NCBI GenBank assembly: GCA_019187225.1
Contig: JABAQQ010000020.1
Span: 1 to 64,000, forward strand
DNA length: 64,000 nt
DNA from: Saprospiraceae bacterium
GTDB lineage: Bacteria; Bacteroidota; Bacteroidia; Chitinophagales; Saprospiraceae
Reading direction: 5' to 3'
The notes under the pieces were generated by a model. That model did no database searches and was not told the origin of the DNA. It worked only from the letters and a program-made list of their open reading frames with translations. The number at the start of each line of letters is the position of its first letter. Within the stretch, counting starts at the first letter, position 1. The position numbers were made by a program, and so were the translations under genes. Positions 17,151 to 26,697 of the stretch are shown in pieces.

Positions 17151-17224
17151 AATCAACAGTTTAAAGAAATGAATGATACTTTTGGCTTTAAACCGCATTC
17201 ATTCTGGAGGGATTTTCAGAGATT

Positions 17225-19984
17225 TTATGGAGCAATCACCCGCACACTCACCGTTCCTTTCCCCGTCCGCAGGCACAAAACGTATGCTCCCGGCTCGAGC
17301 GATGCCGGGAAAAGGATGGTTTCCCGATGATCGCCTGCCGGCCTTTTTTCATTTTGAAAGAAGGTGTGCCGCCTTCGTCCCCGGAGGTCGAATAATTCGA
17401 GCGAAACCGCTCCGGCTTGAGTCAACGTGTATTCAAAAATGGCCTGGCCTCGCACCGGGTTCGGATAAACAAGCAAGGCTGTCGCGCCTGAGGAGACATC
17501 CGCCACACCGACGTTCAGCCCGTTCAGGTAACGGACCACCAGGTATTGATTGCCGGAGTAACCTGCCGCGAGGTAGTTCCCGTCGGACTGAAGGGCGAGC
17601 GCGTTCAATTCCTGCTGCCCGGGAAGTTCCGTTTTGAGAAAGCCCGAATTGCCGAAACTCGTGTCGGGCGAACCGTTCGGAAGCAGGCGAACCAAAAGCG
17701 GGTCGTAGTTTTCAAATACATCGCTGTCGGCACTGAAGCCGGTCAGCACGATTTTACCATCGGTTTGGACGGCGATCGCTTTTGCTGTTTCCACCGCTCC
17801 TGTGTTGATGATGACCAGTCCGTCGTTTCCAAAGCTGGTATCCTTCGTGCCGTCGCCGTTCAAACGCCCCACCACAATCTGCTGATCGCCAGGTGCGCCG
17901 GAGTTGCCGCAAATCAGGATGCGTCCGTCGGTCTGGAGTGCCATCCCGTAAAGCCGGAAGGTTATCGGAAAGTTGACTGAAAGCAGGCCTCCCGTCCCAA
18001 AATTCGGGTCAGGCTGGCCGTTCGGCAGGCAGCGCGCCAAGACGGGTTGAGAAATGCCGCCCTGGGTAACGAAGTGATTGGCCGCTACCAAAGTTTTGCC
18101 ATCAGGCAATATTGCCCCTCCTGCCACTTCATAATAATTCGCACCAGATTGAAAAACAAGTACGCCTGCATCGCCAAAGGACAAATCCAGGTGGCCGTCG
18201 GGCAGGAACCGCGCGATGGCAATTTTCTGCTTGTTTGTGCTGTAAGAATAGGAATGCCCTGCGACCAAAATTTTGCCATCGCTTTTTTGGAGCAAAACCC
18301 TTGCGTTTGTGAGGTAATCCGCCGACCCTTCTATCGTTGCAATGGCAATGCCGCTGCCGGCCGTGCCGAAACCCGTATCAAAGTCGCCATTCGGGAGCAT
18401 CCTTGCAACCGCAAACCCGGAGGAGCCCGGCAAAAGTTGCCCTTCGCCTGCGGCCAGGATTTTTCCGTCGTTTTGACGGGCAAGCAGATTGAGTGTCAAA
18501 AACTTAGTAGTGTCGTTAAAAACCAGCGGCGCAAGCCCATCCCCGGAAAAAGACACGTCTTTCGAGCCATCGGGCAACAATTGCAGGGCAAACGTTTGGC
18601 TTTTTTCTATTGTTCCGCCCATCAAAATCCGGTTTTGGTCATCTGCGAGGACGGATGTGGCAGTGGCATTGCCGAACAGGTTGTCTTTTATTGCGAAACC
18701 GTTTTGAGCGAAAGTTTCGTCCAGGGAAAAGTCGGCCTGTAGGCGAGTCAGGCAAAAATCCGTGAGAAAAAATTCATTTTCCGCCCCGCCACCTATCACC
18801 AGTTTGTTGTCGGGAAGTAAAAACATTCCAGCCTTGAAAAAGCCCGAAACCGGTAATTGAACCACTTTGTCTCCAAAACTCGTGTCAAATAGTCCCGATG
18901 GCAGGTATCTGAAAAACCGGACTGCTGCGGAGTCGTTGGAAACGGTAAAATCAGGGCCGCAGAAAAGCAGCCCGCCGTCGGGTTGTTGCGTCAAATCCGA
19001 GACAATACCAGAGCCGATTTGCGCTTCAAACGAAGTATCAATCAAACCATCGGCGTTGAGCCGTCCCGCAAACCAGTGATCAACCGGGAAGTCCGGGAGG
19101 ATGCCGGAAATGACGATTTTACCATCGGATTGGACAAGCAATTTATCTATTCCCGTATAAACATTTGACAGCGGAGCGAAGCCATTCTGCCCAAAAGAAC
19201 TATCCAATAATCCATCCGGATCGCAGCGGGCAACCAAAGCCGCTCCCCCCTTTTGCCCGCCGATAATAATGGCGCTATCGCCTTGAAAAGCGAGGGATTG
19301 AACAAATGAAGAGTAACCCGGCCCCAAATCCTCAAAAACGTAGCCGTTTTCTCCAAAACTTGTATCTACGGAACCATCGTAGTTCAACCGAAGCAAGGCC
19401 AAAGCCCAGGGGTGCGCTGAACTGTCAGACCCGGCCCCGCCAATGATGATTTTGCCATCCTTTTGACAAATAATGGCCGAGACATTCTGCAAACTATCCG
19501 ATTTGAAAACGCCCTGCTCCCCAAAACCGGCGTCCACCGAGCCGTCTTCGTTAAGCCTTCCAACCTCGCAGCCCGGCCAGCCCCTGAAAACGGTCAATAG
19601 TTTTCCGTCTGTTTGCAAAAATGCAGCATTAACATCAACATAGGCGGGCCAAACGACTGCACCCTGCTGCCCAAAACCGGGATCAGGCATTCCATTCTCG
19701 TCGAATTGGACAATGGCAGCGATGTAATTCCATACATACGGTATGTTTCGGTCTACCGAATTTGTGCTTCCAACGAGCAATACCTTGCCGTTCTGCCGGG
19801 CGAGTAAAAATTTTGGATCGTCCCATCCGCCGATGCTTCCAGTGAAAATACCGCTGTGGTTGAAAGTCGAATCGAGCCAAGTGTTCTGGGATTTTGCTGC
19901 GAACAGCAGCATTAAAAAAAGGGTGGTTGAAAGAAACCGTTTGCTCGCAGCATTAAGCAAAATGACAGCAATTGAGTTTTTCAT
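17225..19984 (-). CDS. Delta-60 repeat secreted protein with T9SS sorting domain
   Basis: 919 residues with a signal peptide (MKNSIAVILLNAASKRFLST..., ending FAAKSQN). Most of the protein is roughly 55-60-residue units with the form R(L/F)xxDGxxDxSFGxxG followed by LLxxDGKILxxG, the delta-60 repeat (probable beta-propeller or solenoid). The C terminus is a T9SS type A domain (VYPNPVRGQAIFEYTLTQAG, then LELFDLRGRR and a final TVSVRVIAP). No enzyme domain is visible. It follows the kelch gene on the same strand. Confidence 0.9.
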   Translation of the reverse strand: MKNSIAVILLNAASKRFLSTTLFLMLLFAAKSQNTWLDSTFNHSGIFTGSIGGWDDPKFLLARQNGKVLLVGSTNSVDRNIPYVWNYIAAIVQFDENGMPDPGFGQQGAVVWPAYVDVNAAFLQTDGKLLTVFRGWPGCEVGRLNEDGSVDAGFGEQGVFKSDSLQNVSAIICQKDGKIIIGGAGSDSSAHPWALALLRLNYDGSVDTSFGENGYVFEDLGPGYSSFVQSLAFQGDSAIIIGGQKGGAALVARCDPDGLLDSSFGQNGFAPLSNVYTGIDKLLVQSDGKIVISGILPDFPVDHWFAGRLNADGLIDTSFEAQIGSGIVSDLTQQPDGGLLFCGPDFTVSNDSAAVRFFRYLPSGLFDTSFGDKVVQLPVSGFFKAGMFLLPDNKLVIGGGAENEFFLTDFCLTRLQADFSLDETFAQNGFAIKDNLFGNATATSVLADDQNRILMGGTIEKSQTFALQLLPDGSKDVSFSGDGLAPLVFNDTTKFLTLNLLARQNDGKILAAGEGQLLPGSSGFAVARMLPNGDFDTGFGTAGSGIAIATIEGSADYLTNARVLLQKSDGKILVAGHSYSYSTNKQKIAIARFLPDGHLDLSFGDAGVLVFQSGANYYEVAGGAILPDGKTLVAANHFVTQGGISQPVLARCLPNGQPDPNFGTGGLLSVNFPITFRLYGMALQTDGRILICGNSGAPGDQQIVVGRLNGDGTKDTSFGNDGLVIINTGAVETAKAIAVQTDGKIVLTGFSADSDVFENYDPLLVRLLPNGSPDTSFGNSGFLKTELPGQQELNALALQSDGNYLAAGYSGNQYLVVRYLNGLNVGVADVSSGATALLVYPNPVRGQAIFEYTLTQAGAVSLELFDLRGRRRHTFFQNEKRPAGDHRETILFPASLEPGAYVLCLRTGKGTVSVRVIAP

Positions 19985-20125
19985 CGTCGCAGGTTTTTCA
20001 TCGTGAAAGAGAGCCTTATTTCTACTGGAGCGCCACTGATATTTTTTTAAATAGATACTGATACGGCATAAAAAGCAATTGAATGGTTAGAGAATCAGGT
20101 TTCCATTGAAAAGGACCGACCCTTA

Positions 20126-21553
20126 TCACTCCACCGAAATCCTTCCCCGGTACACGGCGCCTCCTTTCCCCTCCACTGCGATCAGGTACGTGCCCGTGCG
20201 CAAACCACTCACATCGAGTACTATTTGTTCCAGGTTGTCCACCGAATGGCTTTGTTCCAAGCAACCTTCCGAATTGAACAGGCGCAGATAAGTGGCATCC
20301 GGCGGAAGCGGTACGAACAAGCGGGTATGCGCCGGGTTGGGATAAGGAGGCTGAAGCGTCAGGGGCGCCGGAGGACCGGGTCTGCCCGAAATACCGGTAT
20401 AAATATCCACGACGTCGGAATTGCCCGAGCAACAATACCCCCCTGCGAACAGGAGTTTGTCGCCCACCGTTATGGCGCTCAATCCGCTGCGCGGAACGGA
20501 CAAGTTGCCCAGCGTGTCCCACATGCTGCTGACGCAGTCGTATACTTGCACACTGCCTACCACATCGGCGAGAAAAAGTTTGTCGCCGGCAGCGGCGAAA
20601 GAACCCGCCGCATGTTGCACCGGAACCGGTACCATGTCCCATGTTCCGGAGGCCGCATCGTACACATCCAGCAGACTCCGGTTGTCATCGCCAATAAAAT
20701 AGACTTTGTTGCCTACAACAGCACTGTAAAGGCTGCCGGCATCGCCGTCGAGCGTCATGGTTGTAGAAATCCATTCGTTGAAATCGGCGTCGTATATGCT
20801 CACTGTATTGGTATTGGCGCCATCCGGGCCCTCACCGCCCGCCAGCAGCGCTTTGTTGCCGGCTGCAATCGCTTCGATCTGCGCTCTTTTTTCCGGCAGG
20901 GTATAGATGGTCTGCCTCCACGTTTCCGTGTTCAGTATGTCCACCACATCGCTGACGCCGTCGGTTTTGTACCCACCTGCCAGCAATATCTGTTTGCCCA
21001 CCCCGGCGATGGCGATACCGGTGCGCGGTTCGGACAACTGGATGGCGCGCCAGGTGTTGGTTTTGACATTGTACAAATCCACCGTCCTGGACAAGGCGTC
21101 CGGCGACAGGGCGCCGCCGGCAAATACGACGTAATCGCCGGCAATACCGACGCTGACTGAGCGGCGCGGCTCCAAAAGCATGGCGGTCGTCCAACCGTTG
21201 CTGGCGGCGTTGTATATCCAGATTTCACCGCTCATGCTGTTGTGGTCAGTGGCAAACACCATCGCGCTGTGCGCGACCGCCGAGAAGTCGGGGTAAAGGT
21301 TGCGGGAAGGATTGGGCACATCGTACAACGACCAGGAGCCCGTATTGGCATCGTAAATATCCACCCGCGTACTGCCCCTGCCGTCGTCCGTTTTGCCGCC
21401 GACAAAAAGCGCCTTGTTTGCCGCCACAACCACCTGAGGCTGGAAACGGGCTTCGGAGAGGCGGGCAGTCCCCCATTGTCCCCGAAGCGGCAGGATGATC
21501 AAAAGAGCTCCTGCCAGCGACAATACAGCGCTTAAAACCTTGTTATTTGTCAT
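20126..21553 (-). CDS. Kelch-like secreted protein with T9SS sorting domain
   Basis: 475 residues with an N-terminal signal segment (MTNNKVLSAVLSLAGALLII). Six or more kelch-type units with xxLLAGG or xxLFAGG motifs (KQILLAGGYKTDG, NKALLAGGEGPDG, DKLLFAGGYCC), each followed by a VDIYD or VDILN segment. The C terminus has the T9SS type A pattern (PPYPNPAHTRLFVPL, then SGLRTGTYLIAVEGKGG and a final YRGRISVE). The stop lies 12 bp from the PEP synthase start region; both read on the minus strand. The 141-bp gap downstream to 19985 shows nothing recognisable. Confidence 0.85.
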   Translation of the reverse strand: MTNNKVLSAVLSLAGALLIILPLRGQWGTARLSEARFQPQVVVAANKALFVGGKTDDGRGSTRVDIYDANTGSWSLYDVPNPSRNLYPDFSAVAHSAMVFATDHNSMSGEIWIYNAASNGWTTAMLLEPRRSVSVGIAGDYVVFAGGALSPDALSRTVDLYNVKTNTWRAIQLSEPRTGIAIAGVGKQILLAGGYKTDGVSDVVDILNTETWRQTIYTLPEKRAQIEAIAAGNKALLAGGEGPDGANTNTVSIYDADFNEWISTTMTLDGDAGSLYSAVVGNKVYFIGDDNRSLLDVYDAASGTWDMVPVPVQHAAGSFAAAGDKLFLADVVGSVQVYDCVSSMWDTLGNLSVPRSGLSAITVGDKLLFAGGYCCSGNSDVVDIYTGISGRPGPPAPLTLQPPYPNPAHTRLFVPLPPDATYLRLFNSEGCLEQSHSVDNLEQIVLDVSGLRTGTYLIAVEGKGGAVYRGRISVE

Positions 21554-21565
21554 GATCCCGAATAT

Positions 21566-24130
21566 TCATTTTAAAAATTCACCTCCATCTTCCTCCCGCT
21601 CCCATTCCCAGTTGGTGATGGGGGCGGGCTTTACGTAAGTGTTGTCGCGGGTAATAAGGGTCATTGGGTCATTGGGAGTCATTAAGTCGTTGGGAGTCAT
21701 TGGGTCATTTTCACCTGTCGAAGCCTCGGTGAAAGAGATTCCTTTACCGCCTGCCTCCGCCGCGGTCATGTTGCCGATACCTTTCAACAAAGCGTCGGCA
21801 TTGAACGAAATGCTGTTGATACCTTCATTTACAAGGAATTGCGCGAATTCCGGCATGTCGCTGGGCGCCTGGCCGCAAAGACCGATCTTGATCCCCTTTT
21901 TGCGGGCGGTGCGGATGGCGGTGGCAATGAGCCGCATCACCGCCGGATTTTTTTCGTTGAACAGGCTGCTCACGAGTGAGGAGTCGCGGTCGAGACCGAG
22001 GGTGAGTTGGGTGAGGTCGTTGGAGCCGATGGAAAACCCGTCGAACACCTCGGCGAACTGTTCGGCCATGAGCACATTACTCGGTATTTCGACCATGACG
22101 TATACCTCGAGGCCGTTTTGTCCGCGTTCGAGACCGAACTCTTTCATCGTCGCCACCACCTGTTTGCCCTCTTCCACTGTGCGGCAGAAAGGGATCATCA
22201 GTTTGACGTTGGTGAATCCCATCTCCTCGCGCACCTTTTTCATGGCCTTGCATTCGAGCGCGAAGCCGTCTTTGTACAGCGGGGAATAGTAACGCGACGC
22301 GCCCCGAAAGCCGATCATCGGGTTTTCCTCCAGGGGTTCGAATTGCTGACCTCCGATAAGATTCGCGTATTCGTTGCTCTTGAAATCGCTCATGCGCACA
22401 ATGACGTCGTGCGGGTGGAACGCCGCCGCGATGGTCGCCACACCCTGGGCGAGTTTGTCCACGAAATAGTCCTTTTTGTCGCGGTAATGCCGCGTGAGTT
22501 CCGCGATGCCTTCGCGGATGCCCGGATTGGTGATCTGTTCGAAGCGGGTGAGCGCCAGCGGATGGACTTTGATGTGGTGCGTAATGAGAAACTCCATGCG
22601 CAGCAAACCCACGCCGCGGTTGGGCAGGAACGACTGCTGAAAGGCCAAAGAGGGGTCGCCGAGGATGAGCATGGGCGCCGTTTTGGGCATTTGCAGGTTG
22701 GAAATATCCTTTTCCTCTACTTCCCACTCGGCTTTTCCGGCATAAATAAAACCCGTTTTGCCTTCTGCGCAACTCACTGTGATCTCTTCGCCGTCGTGAA
22801 TCTTGTCGGTCGCGTTGCCGCAGCCGACGATGGCAGTGGTGCCGAGTTCGCGGGCGACGATGGCGGCATGGCTGGTTCGCCCGCCTTTGTTGGTGACGAT
22901 GGCGGCGGCGCGTTTCATGATGGGATCCCAGTCGGGGTTGGTGATGTCGGTCACCAGCACTTCGCCTTCCTGCAGGAGGTGCGCTTCCTGCGGAGAGCGC
23001 AACAGGCGGGCCTTGCCGAAGGCTATTTTTTCGCCGAGGGCGATGCCCTCCGTCAGTTTTTTGCCTTTCGACCTGATTTTGTACGTCCGCACGACAGCAT
23101 GGGCGCCTTTTTTCCCGGAGTGTACGGTCTCGGGGCGCGCCTGCACGATGTAGAGATGACCATCGGGGCCGTCTTTCGCCCATTCGATGTCCATCGCCTT
23201 GCCATAGTGCTGCTCGATCTGCACGCACCACTTGCCCAACGTGGCCACATCCGCATCCGACAGGGAAAATGTATCCCGTTTCTGCGACGGCGTTTGCCGG
23301 TTTTCCACCGTGGCGGAGGATTTGGCGGGGTCGGCGTAGACCATCGTCCATTCCTTTTCACCGAGTTTCCGCTGGATAACGGGGTTGAAATGAGTACCGA
23401 TGTGCGGTTTGAACAGTGCGAATTCATCGGGTGTGGAGCGCCCCTGCACGATGTTCTCACCGAGTCCGTAAATGCTGTCAATGACCACGATACGGTCGAA
23501 ACCCGTGTCGGGATCGAGCGTGAACGCCACGCCCGACGACGCCAGGTCGGAGCGCACCATTTTCTGCACGCCGACGGAAAGCGCCACGTCTATGTTGCCG
23601 AAACCCTGGTCTTCGCGGTATTTGATGGCGCGGTTGGTGAAGAGCGACGCGAAACAGCGGTGCACCGTCTTCACCAGTTCATCCTCACCGCGGATGTTGA
23701 GAAAACTCTCCAACTGACCCGCGAAACTGGCCGACGGCAGGTCCTCCGCCGTGGCGCTGCTGCGCACGGCCAGCGAAAAGTCGGCGCCTTCGCGCCGGCG
23801 CAGGTCGCGGCAGGCTTGTTTGATGGCGGCCCCGACCGCATCCGGCATCGCGGCCTTTCCGATCAGTCCCCGGGCCGCCGCGCCGATGTCGTTCAGGTTG
23901 GAAAAATTGGTTTTGTCCAATTTGTGGAGCAGGTCCGTCAGGGGCTTGCGCAATTTGTTCTCTTCTAAGAACAACCGGTAAGCGTCGGCGGTGACAGCAA
24001 ACCCGTCGGGTACAAGGATCCCTTTGGGCGTGAGTTGGGAGAACATTTCACCCAGCGAGGCATTTTTGCCTCCCACGAGCGCGAGTTCGTTGATGGAAAT
24101 CTCCGAGAAGTTTTTGATAAAAGTGGGCAT
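21566..24130 (-). CDS. ppsA: Phosphoenolpyruvate synthase
   Basis: 854-residue cytosolic enzyme converting pyruvate, ATP and water to PEP, AMP and phosphate for gluconeogenesis. The ATP-grasp N-terminal domain contains SLAVRSSATAEDLPSASFAGQ (119-139), the swivelling domain has the phospho-accepting H421 in GGRTSHAAIVAREL, and the PEP-binding barrel has GSNDLTQLTLGLDRDSS and GLCGQAPSD. Near the C terminus the protein reads NDPMTPNDLMTPNDPMT, the product of in-frame direct repeats (21660-21710), which looks like an expansion of a tolerant linker before the conserved end ITRDNTYVKPAPITNWEWE. Confidence 0.95.
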   Translation of the reverse strand: MPTFIKNFSEISINELALVGGKNASLGEMFSQLTPKGILVPDGFAVTADAYRLFLEENKLRKPLTDLLHKLDKTNFSNLNDIGAAARGLIGKAAMPDAVGAAIKQACRDLRRREGADFSLAVRSSATAEDLPSASFAGQLESFLNIRGEDELVKTVHRCFASLFTNRAIKYREDQGFGNIDVALSVGVQKMVRSDLASSGVAFTLDPDTGFDRIVVIDSIYGLGENIVQGRSTPDEFALFKPHIGTHFNPVIQRKLGEKEWTMVYADPAKSSATVENRQTPSQKRDTFSLSDADVATLGKWCVQIEQHYGKAMDIEWAKDGPDGHLYIVQARPETVHSGKKGAHAVVRTYKIRSKGKKLTEGIALGEKIAFGKARLLRSPQEAHLLQEGEVLVTDITNPDWDPIMKRAAAIVTNKGGRTSHAAIVARELGTTAIVGCGNATDKIHDGEEITVSCAEGKTGFIYAGKAEWEVEEKDISNLQMPKTAPMLILGDPSLAFQQSFLPNRGVGLLRMEFLITHHIKVHPLALTRFEQITNPGIREGIAELTRHYRDKKDYFVDKLAQGVATIAAAFHPHDVIVRMSDFKSNEYANLIGGQQFEPLEENPMIGFRGASRYYSPLYKDGFALECKAMKKVREEMGFTNVKLMIPFCRTVEEGKQVVATMKEFGLERGQNGLEVYVMVEIPSNVLMAEQFAEVFDGFSIGSNDLTQLTLGLDRDSSLVSSLFNEKNPAVMRLIATAIRTARKKGIKIGLCGQAPSDMPEFAQFLVNEGINSISFNADALLKGIGNMTAAEAGGKGISFTEASTGENDPMTPNDLMTPNDPMTLITRDNTYVKPAPITNWEWEREEDGGEFLK

Positions 24131-24288
24131 GACATTCCGATTTTTGTTCTGTGCAAAGATGCCGCGAAAGCGGGCGGGAACGAATGACGGATGTCAAGGG
24201 AGGGGGTGATTTTGGGGGGAGGAGTTTTGCGACATACAGCCCGGAAACAGCGTTAATAAAATTGCATTGAAAATTAATTTCTAAAAAA

Positions 24289-24320
24289 TTTGCCTGCAAA
24301 AGTTTACAAAACTATTTTTG
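24289..24320 (+). promoter_or_regulatory. Bacteroidetes-type promoter of the ImmA-PIN operon
   Basis: A -33 box TTTG (24289-24292), a 20-bp spacer and a -7 box TATTTTTG (24313-24320) match the Bacteroidetes consensus TTTG and TAnnTTTG. It lies about 33 bp before the ATG at 24354. Confidence 0.6.
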
Positions 24321-24336
24321 TGTTGGTTTTTGTAAA
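24306..24336. promoter_or_regulatory. Candidate operator for the XRE-ImmA regulator
   Basis: ACAAAA-CTAT-TTTTGT (24306-24321) is a perfect 6+6 palindrome overlapping the -7 box. A third half-site TTTTGT lies at 24328-24333, so TTTACAAAA (24303-24311) also pairs with TTTTGTAAA (24328-24336). Such sites next to an XRE gene suggest autorepression. Confidence 0.5.
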
Positions 24337-24353
24337 TTAATACAACGCATCTC

Positions 24354-25406
24354 ATGTCAATATTTGGAAATCGTCTCATTGCTGCGCGTAAAATGGCGGG
24401 TCTGTCTTTGCAGGGACTTGCCGACAGAATGGAAGGCATTATAAGCCGTCAGGCCCTGCACAAATACGAGCAAAACCAGACGCTGCCCAACAGCCAGACC
24501 TTGATTGCGCTGTCGCGGGCGTTGAATGTGCCGGTGGATTTTTTCTTCGCGGAGCCAGAAGTGCAGGTAGAACTCAAAGGTGTGGAATTTCGCAAGCGCA
24601 AACGCCTGTCGGCTGCAGACGAGGCTGCCGTGATAACGCAATGCACCGAGTCGCTGAACCGCTACCTGACACTGGAAGAAATCATGCGGGACAGCAAGCC
24701 CGTGGAAGCGTTTTCGTTTAACAAAACCATAGAAACCCCAGAAGATGCCGAGGAAGCTGCTCAACGACTGCGCCTCGAATGGGAACTCGGCACCGATCCA
24801 ATTCCCAGCGTAATAGTCATGCTGGAAGACAAAGGCTACAAAGTGATTGAATTGGAGGCGGATGGCGATTTCGACGGGCTGAAGGCCTTTGGCGGCCCGG
24901 CGCGTGTCATCGGCGTCAACAGCCGACACGACATTTGCCGCAAGCGGTTCACGATGCTGCACGAGTTGGCCCACCACCTCCTGCATTTCCCTTCGGATAT
25001 GCCGGAAGATGAGATAGAGCGTTTGTGTCATGCTTTTTCCGGAGCGGTCATTTTCCCAAAGGAACAGGCTTTGGAAGCCATGCACCCCCATCGTTTTCAT
25101 TTTTATCTGCCTGAATTGGCTATGTTGAAGGAATATTGGGGCATTTCGATTGCTGCCATATTTGCGCGGGCGAAAAACCTCGGCATCATCAGCGATCATG
25201 TTTTTGCCAAACTCAACCAGGGCTACCGCTCCAGACATTATCATAAAGGAGAACCGGGCCGGTTCAGTGGTATGGAGAAACCGATGCGATTCTGCCAACT
25301 CCTTTACCGCGGCTTGGCGGAAGAAATCATATCCATCAATCAGGCCGCCACGCTCAGCCAAAAGACGGTGGGGGAGTTGCGGAACGAACTTGACCAGCTT
25401 GCATGA
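24354..25406 (+). CDS. XRE regulator with ImmA/IrrE metallopeptidase domain
   Basis: 350 residues. An N-terminal XRE helix-turn-helix (about 6-62, GNRLIAARKMAGLSLQGLAD) is followed by a COG2856 ImmA/IrrE-type zinc peptidase domain with the HELAH site (H203, E204, H207). The family either cleaves a repressor or serves as antitoxin/regulator; with the downstream PIN gene overlapping by 4 bp (ATGA, 25403-25406) it forms a recognised kind of toxin-antitoxin-like pair. The promoter and palindrome upstream suggest self-regulation. The true target of the peptidase is unknown. Confidence 0.88.
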   Translation: MSIFGNRLIAARKMAGLSLQGLADRMEGIISRQALHKYEQNQTLPNSQTLIALSRALNVPVDFFFAEPEVQVELKGVEFRKRKRLSAADEAAVITQCTESLNRYLTLEEIMRDSKPVEAFSFNKTIETPEDAEEAAQRLRLEWELGTDPIPSVIVMLEDKGYKVIELEADGDFDGLKAFGGPARVIGVNSRHDICRKRFTMLHELAHHLLHFPSDMPEDEIERLCHAFSGAVIFPKEQALEAMHPHRFHFYLPELAMLKEYWGISIAAIFARAKNLGIISDHVFAKLNQGYRSRHYHKGEPGRFSGMEKPMRFCQLLYRGLAEEIISINQAATLSQKTVGELRNELDQLA

Positions 25407-25906
25407 AAATAATCATCACTGACACGAACGTCTTCATTGATTTAATCAAATCCGGTGCGCTCGATTTTTTCTTCTTGTGTCCGTTTGAAATTTATACGAC
25501 CGATTTGGTGCTGGAAGAAATCAAACCGCAAGAGCAACGGGCTCATTTGGAGAAGCAAGTTATAACTAACCGGCTTCGGGTACTGCAACTTAGCGCGGAG
25601 GATGTTCTCGCGGCGACTCAGTTGCCCACTCAAAGTAATCTGAAACGCATTACGGACAAGTCGGTTTTGCTGAAAGCTATTCAAATGCAAGCCTGCCTGT
25701 TAAGCGGTGATGGCGATTTGCGCAAGGAAGGGCAACGGGCTGGTTTGGAGGTGCGCGGTTCCTTGTGGGTCATCCGTGAAATCTGGTCGGCCGGCTTGTC
25801 GAATGTAACTGATTTGCTGGTTATGCTCGACGAACTTTCGCGCAACACACGATTGCCGGCAGTAGCGATAGAAGAATTGAGAAGCGAAATACTTGCAGCC
25901 GGCTAA
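25403..25906 (+). CDS. PIN-domain protein, probable toxin or nuclease
   Basis: 167 residues with the PIN fold: D7 in IIITDTNVFID, E38/E39 in LVLEEIK, D85 in ITDKSVL and D103/D105 in LLSGDGDLRKEG make a plausible metal-binding acidic cluster. PIN proteins of this type are usually RNases. It is translationally coupled to the XRE-ImmA gene, which would act as antitoxin or controller. The pair could also act in phage defence; the sequence does not decide. Confidence 0.85.
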   Translation: MKIIITDTNVFIDLIKSGALDFFFLCPFEIYTTDLVLEEIKPQEQRAHLEKQVITNRLRVLQLSAEDVLAATQLPTQSNLKRITDKSVLLKAIQMQACLLSGDGDLRKEGQRAGLEVRGSLWVIREIWSAGLSNVTDLLVMLDELSRNTRLPAVAIEELRSEILAAG

Positions 25907-25978
25907 AATCTGATAAATTAGGAGGGCAACTCACTTGTTCCTAAAGCGGAGCAGAATTTTTTTCAGCACAAGTCACAT

Positions 25979-26473
25979 TTAATCCTCCCTTTCACCTTCA
26001 CCTCCTTTTCCACTTACCTCTGCTCCTTCCCCGCCATTCGCATTGAACCACTGCACCAGCGTATTCCGCTGGGCGTCGGAGAGATTGGCCTCCGGGTGTA
26101 ATCCCAGCCATGTATAACTCGGAAGCGGCATTTCACCCTCCTGTACTGTTTCGCCGGCTTCGCCGAGGGCTTCGGCGCGGTCGCCGGCAGCCAGTTGGCC
26201 GAATGTGGAAAAGTTCAGGTGTTCGCGCCCTTCGTTGATGTGGTTGGCAAGCCACCATGAAACCGGCGCCACCTGCGCATACCCGGGATATTTTGTTTCG
26301 AAGGAGTGGCAGTCGTAGCACGCATTTTTCAAAATGGTCATCACTTCCGCGGGCGGGTTGGCGATGTTTTGAAAATCAACGGCTGCATCCACAGCCGGGT
26401 TTTTCTGATCAGGGCGGACAAACTGGGCGAGCAGCAAAAGACCTGCGAGCACCCAAAGAATTTTTTTGTACAT
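25979..26473 (-). CDS. Heme-binding domain protein (cytochrome c-like)
   Basis: 164 residues. An N-terminal membrane segment (MYKKILWVLAGLLLLAQFV) acts as signal or anchor. A single c-type heme motif CYDCH lies at 52-56, followed by the typical PVSWWLANHINEGREHLNFS segment of the Haem_bd family, with a probable distal Met in EGEMPLPSYTWLGLHPEA. Periplasmic. The C-terminal 20 residues are low-complexity Gly/Glu. It is transcribed divergently from the RIC gene, with FNR-like sites between them. Confidence 0.88.
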   Translation of the reverse strand: MYKKILWVLAGLLLLAQFVRPDQKNPAVDAAVDFQNIANPPAEVMTILKNACYDCHSFETKYPGYAQVAPVSWWLANHINEGREHLNFSTFGQLAAGDRAEALGEAGETVQEGEMPLPSYTWLGLHPEANLSDAQRNTLVQWFNANGGEGAEVSGKGGEGERED

Positions 26474-26527
26474 ATGAAAAAATGTTTAAAACCAATGCAA
26501 AGGGAGGCTAAAAAGCGGCCGTTTACA

Positions 26528-26541
26528 ATGACTTGCATCAA
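26528..26541. promoter_or_regulatory. FNR-like palindrome, site 1
   Basis: ATGACTTGCATCAA matches the Crp/Fnr-type TTGAT-N4-ATCAA pattern in 8 of 10 positions. It lies about 55 bp upstream of the heme-binding protein start and in the divergent region shared with the RIC gene. Confidence 0.4.
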
Positions 26542-26602
26542 CCAGCCGGGTGACATCAGAGGGGTGAAAACAGCCGAAGCGATGCTGTCCGTCAGTGCCC
26601 GA

Positions 26603-26616
26603 ATGATAAAGATCAG
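26603..26616. promoter_or_regulatory. FNR-like palindrome, site 2
   Basis: The core TGAT-AAAG-ATCA is fully symmetrical and matches the inner FNR half-sites. It lies about 82 bp upstream of the RIC gene start at 26698. Its likely binder is the receiver-Crp regulator at 28155 or a relative encoded elsewhere. Confidence 0.5.
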
Positions 26617-26697
26617 ATGCGGGTGGTGCGTCAGGTCATTTCTTTCCCCTTCAGCCTGCCCGACTTTTGTGCCCAAGCGACAAAAAATGCAAGCATT

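Noticed and set aside
22007-23968. 653-codon plus-strand frame
   Set aside because: It lies fully antisense to phosphoenolpyruvate synthase and has no recognisable domain; it is a GC-codon shadow.
26617-26697. Upstream extension of the RIC gene
   Set aside because: The extra 27 residues show no family similarity and would cover the FNR-like region; the ATG at 26698 fits the ScdA domain start.
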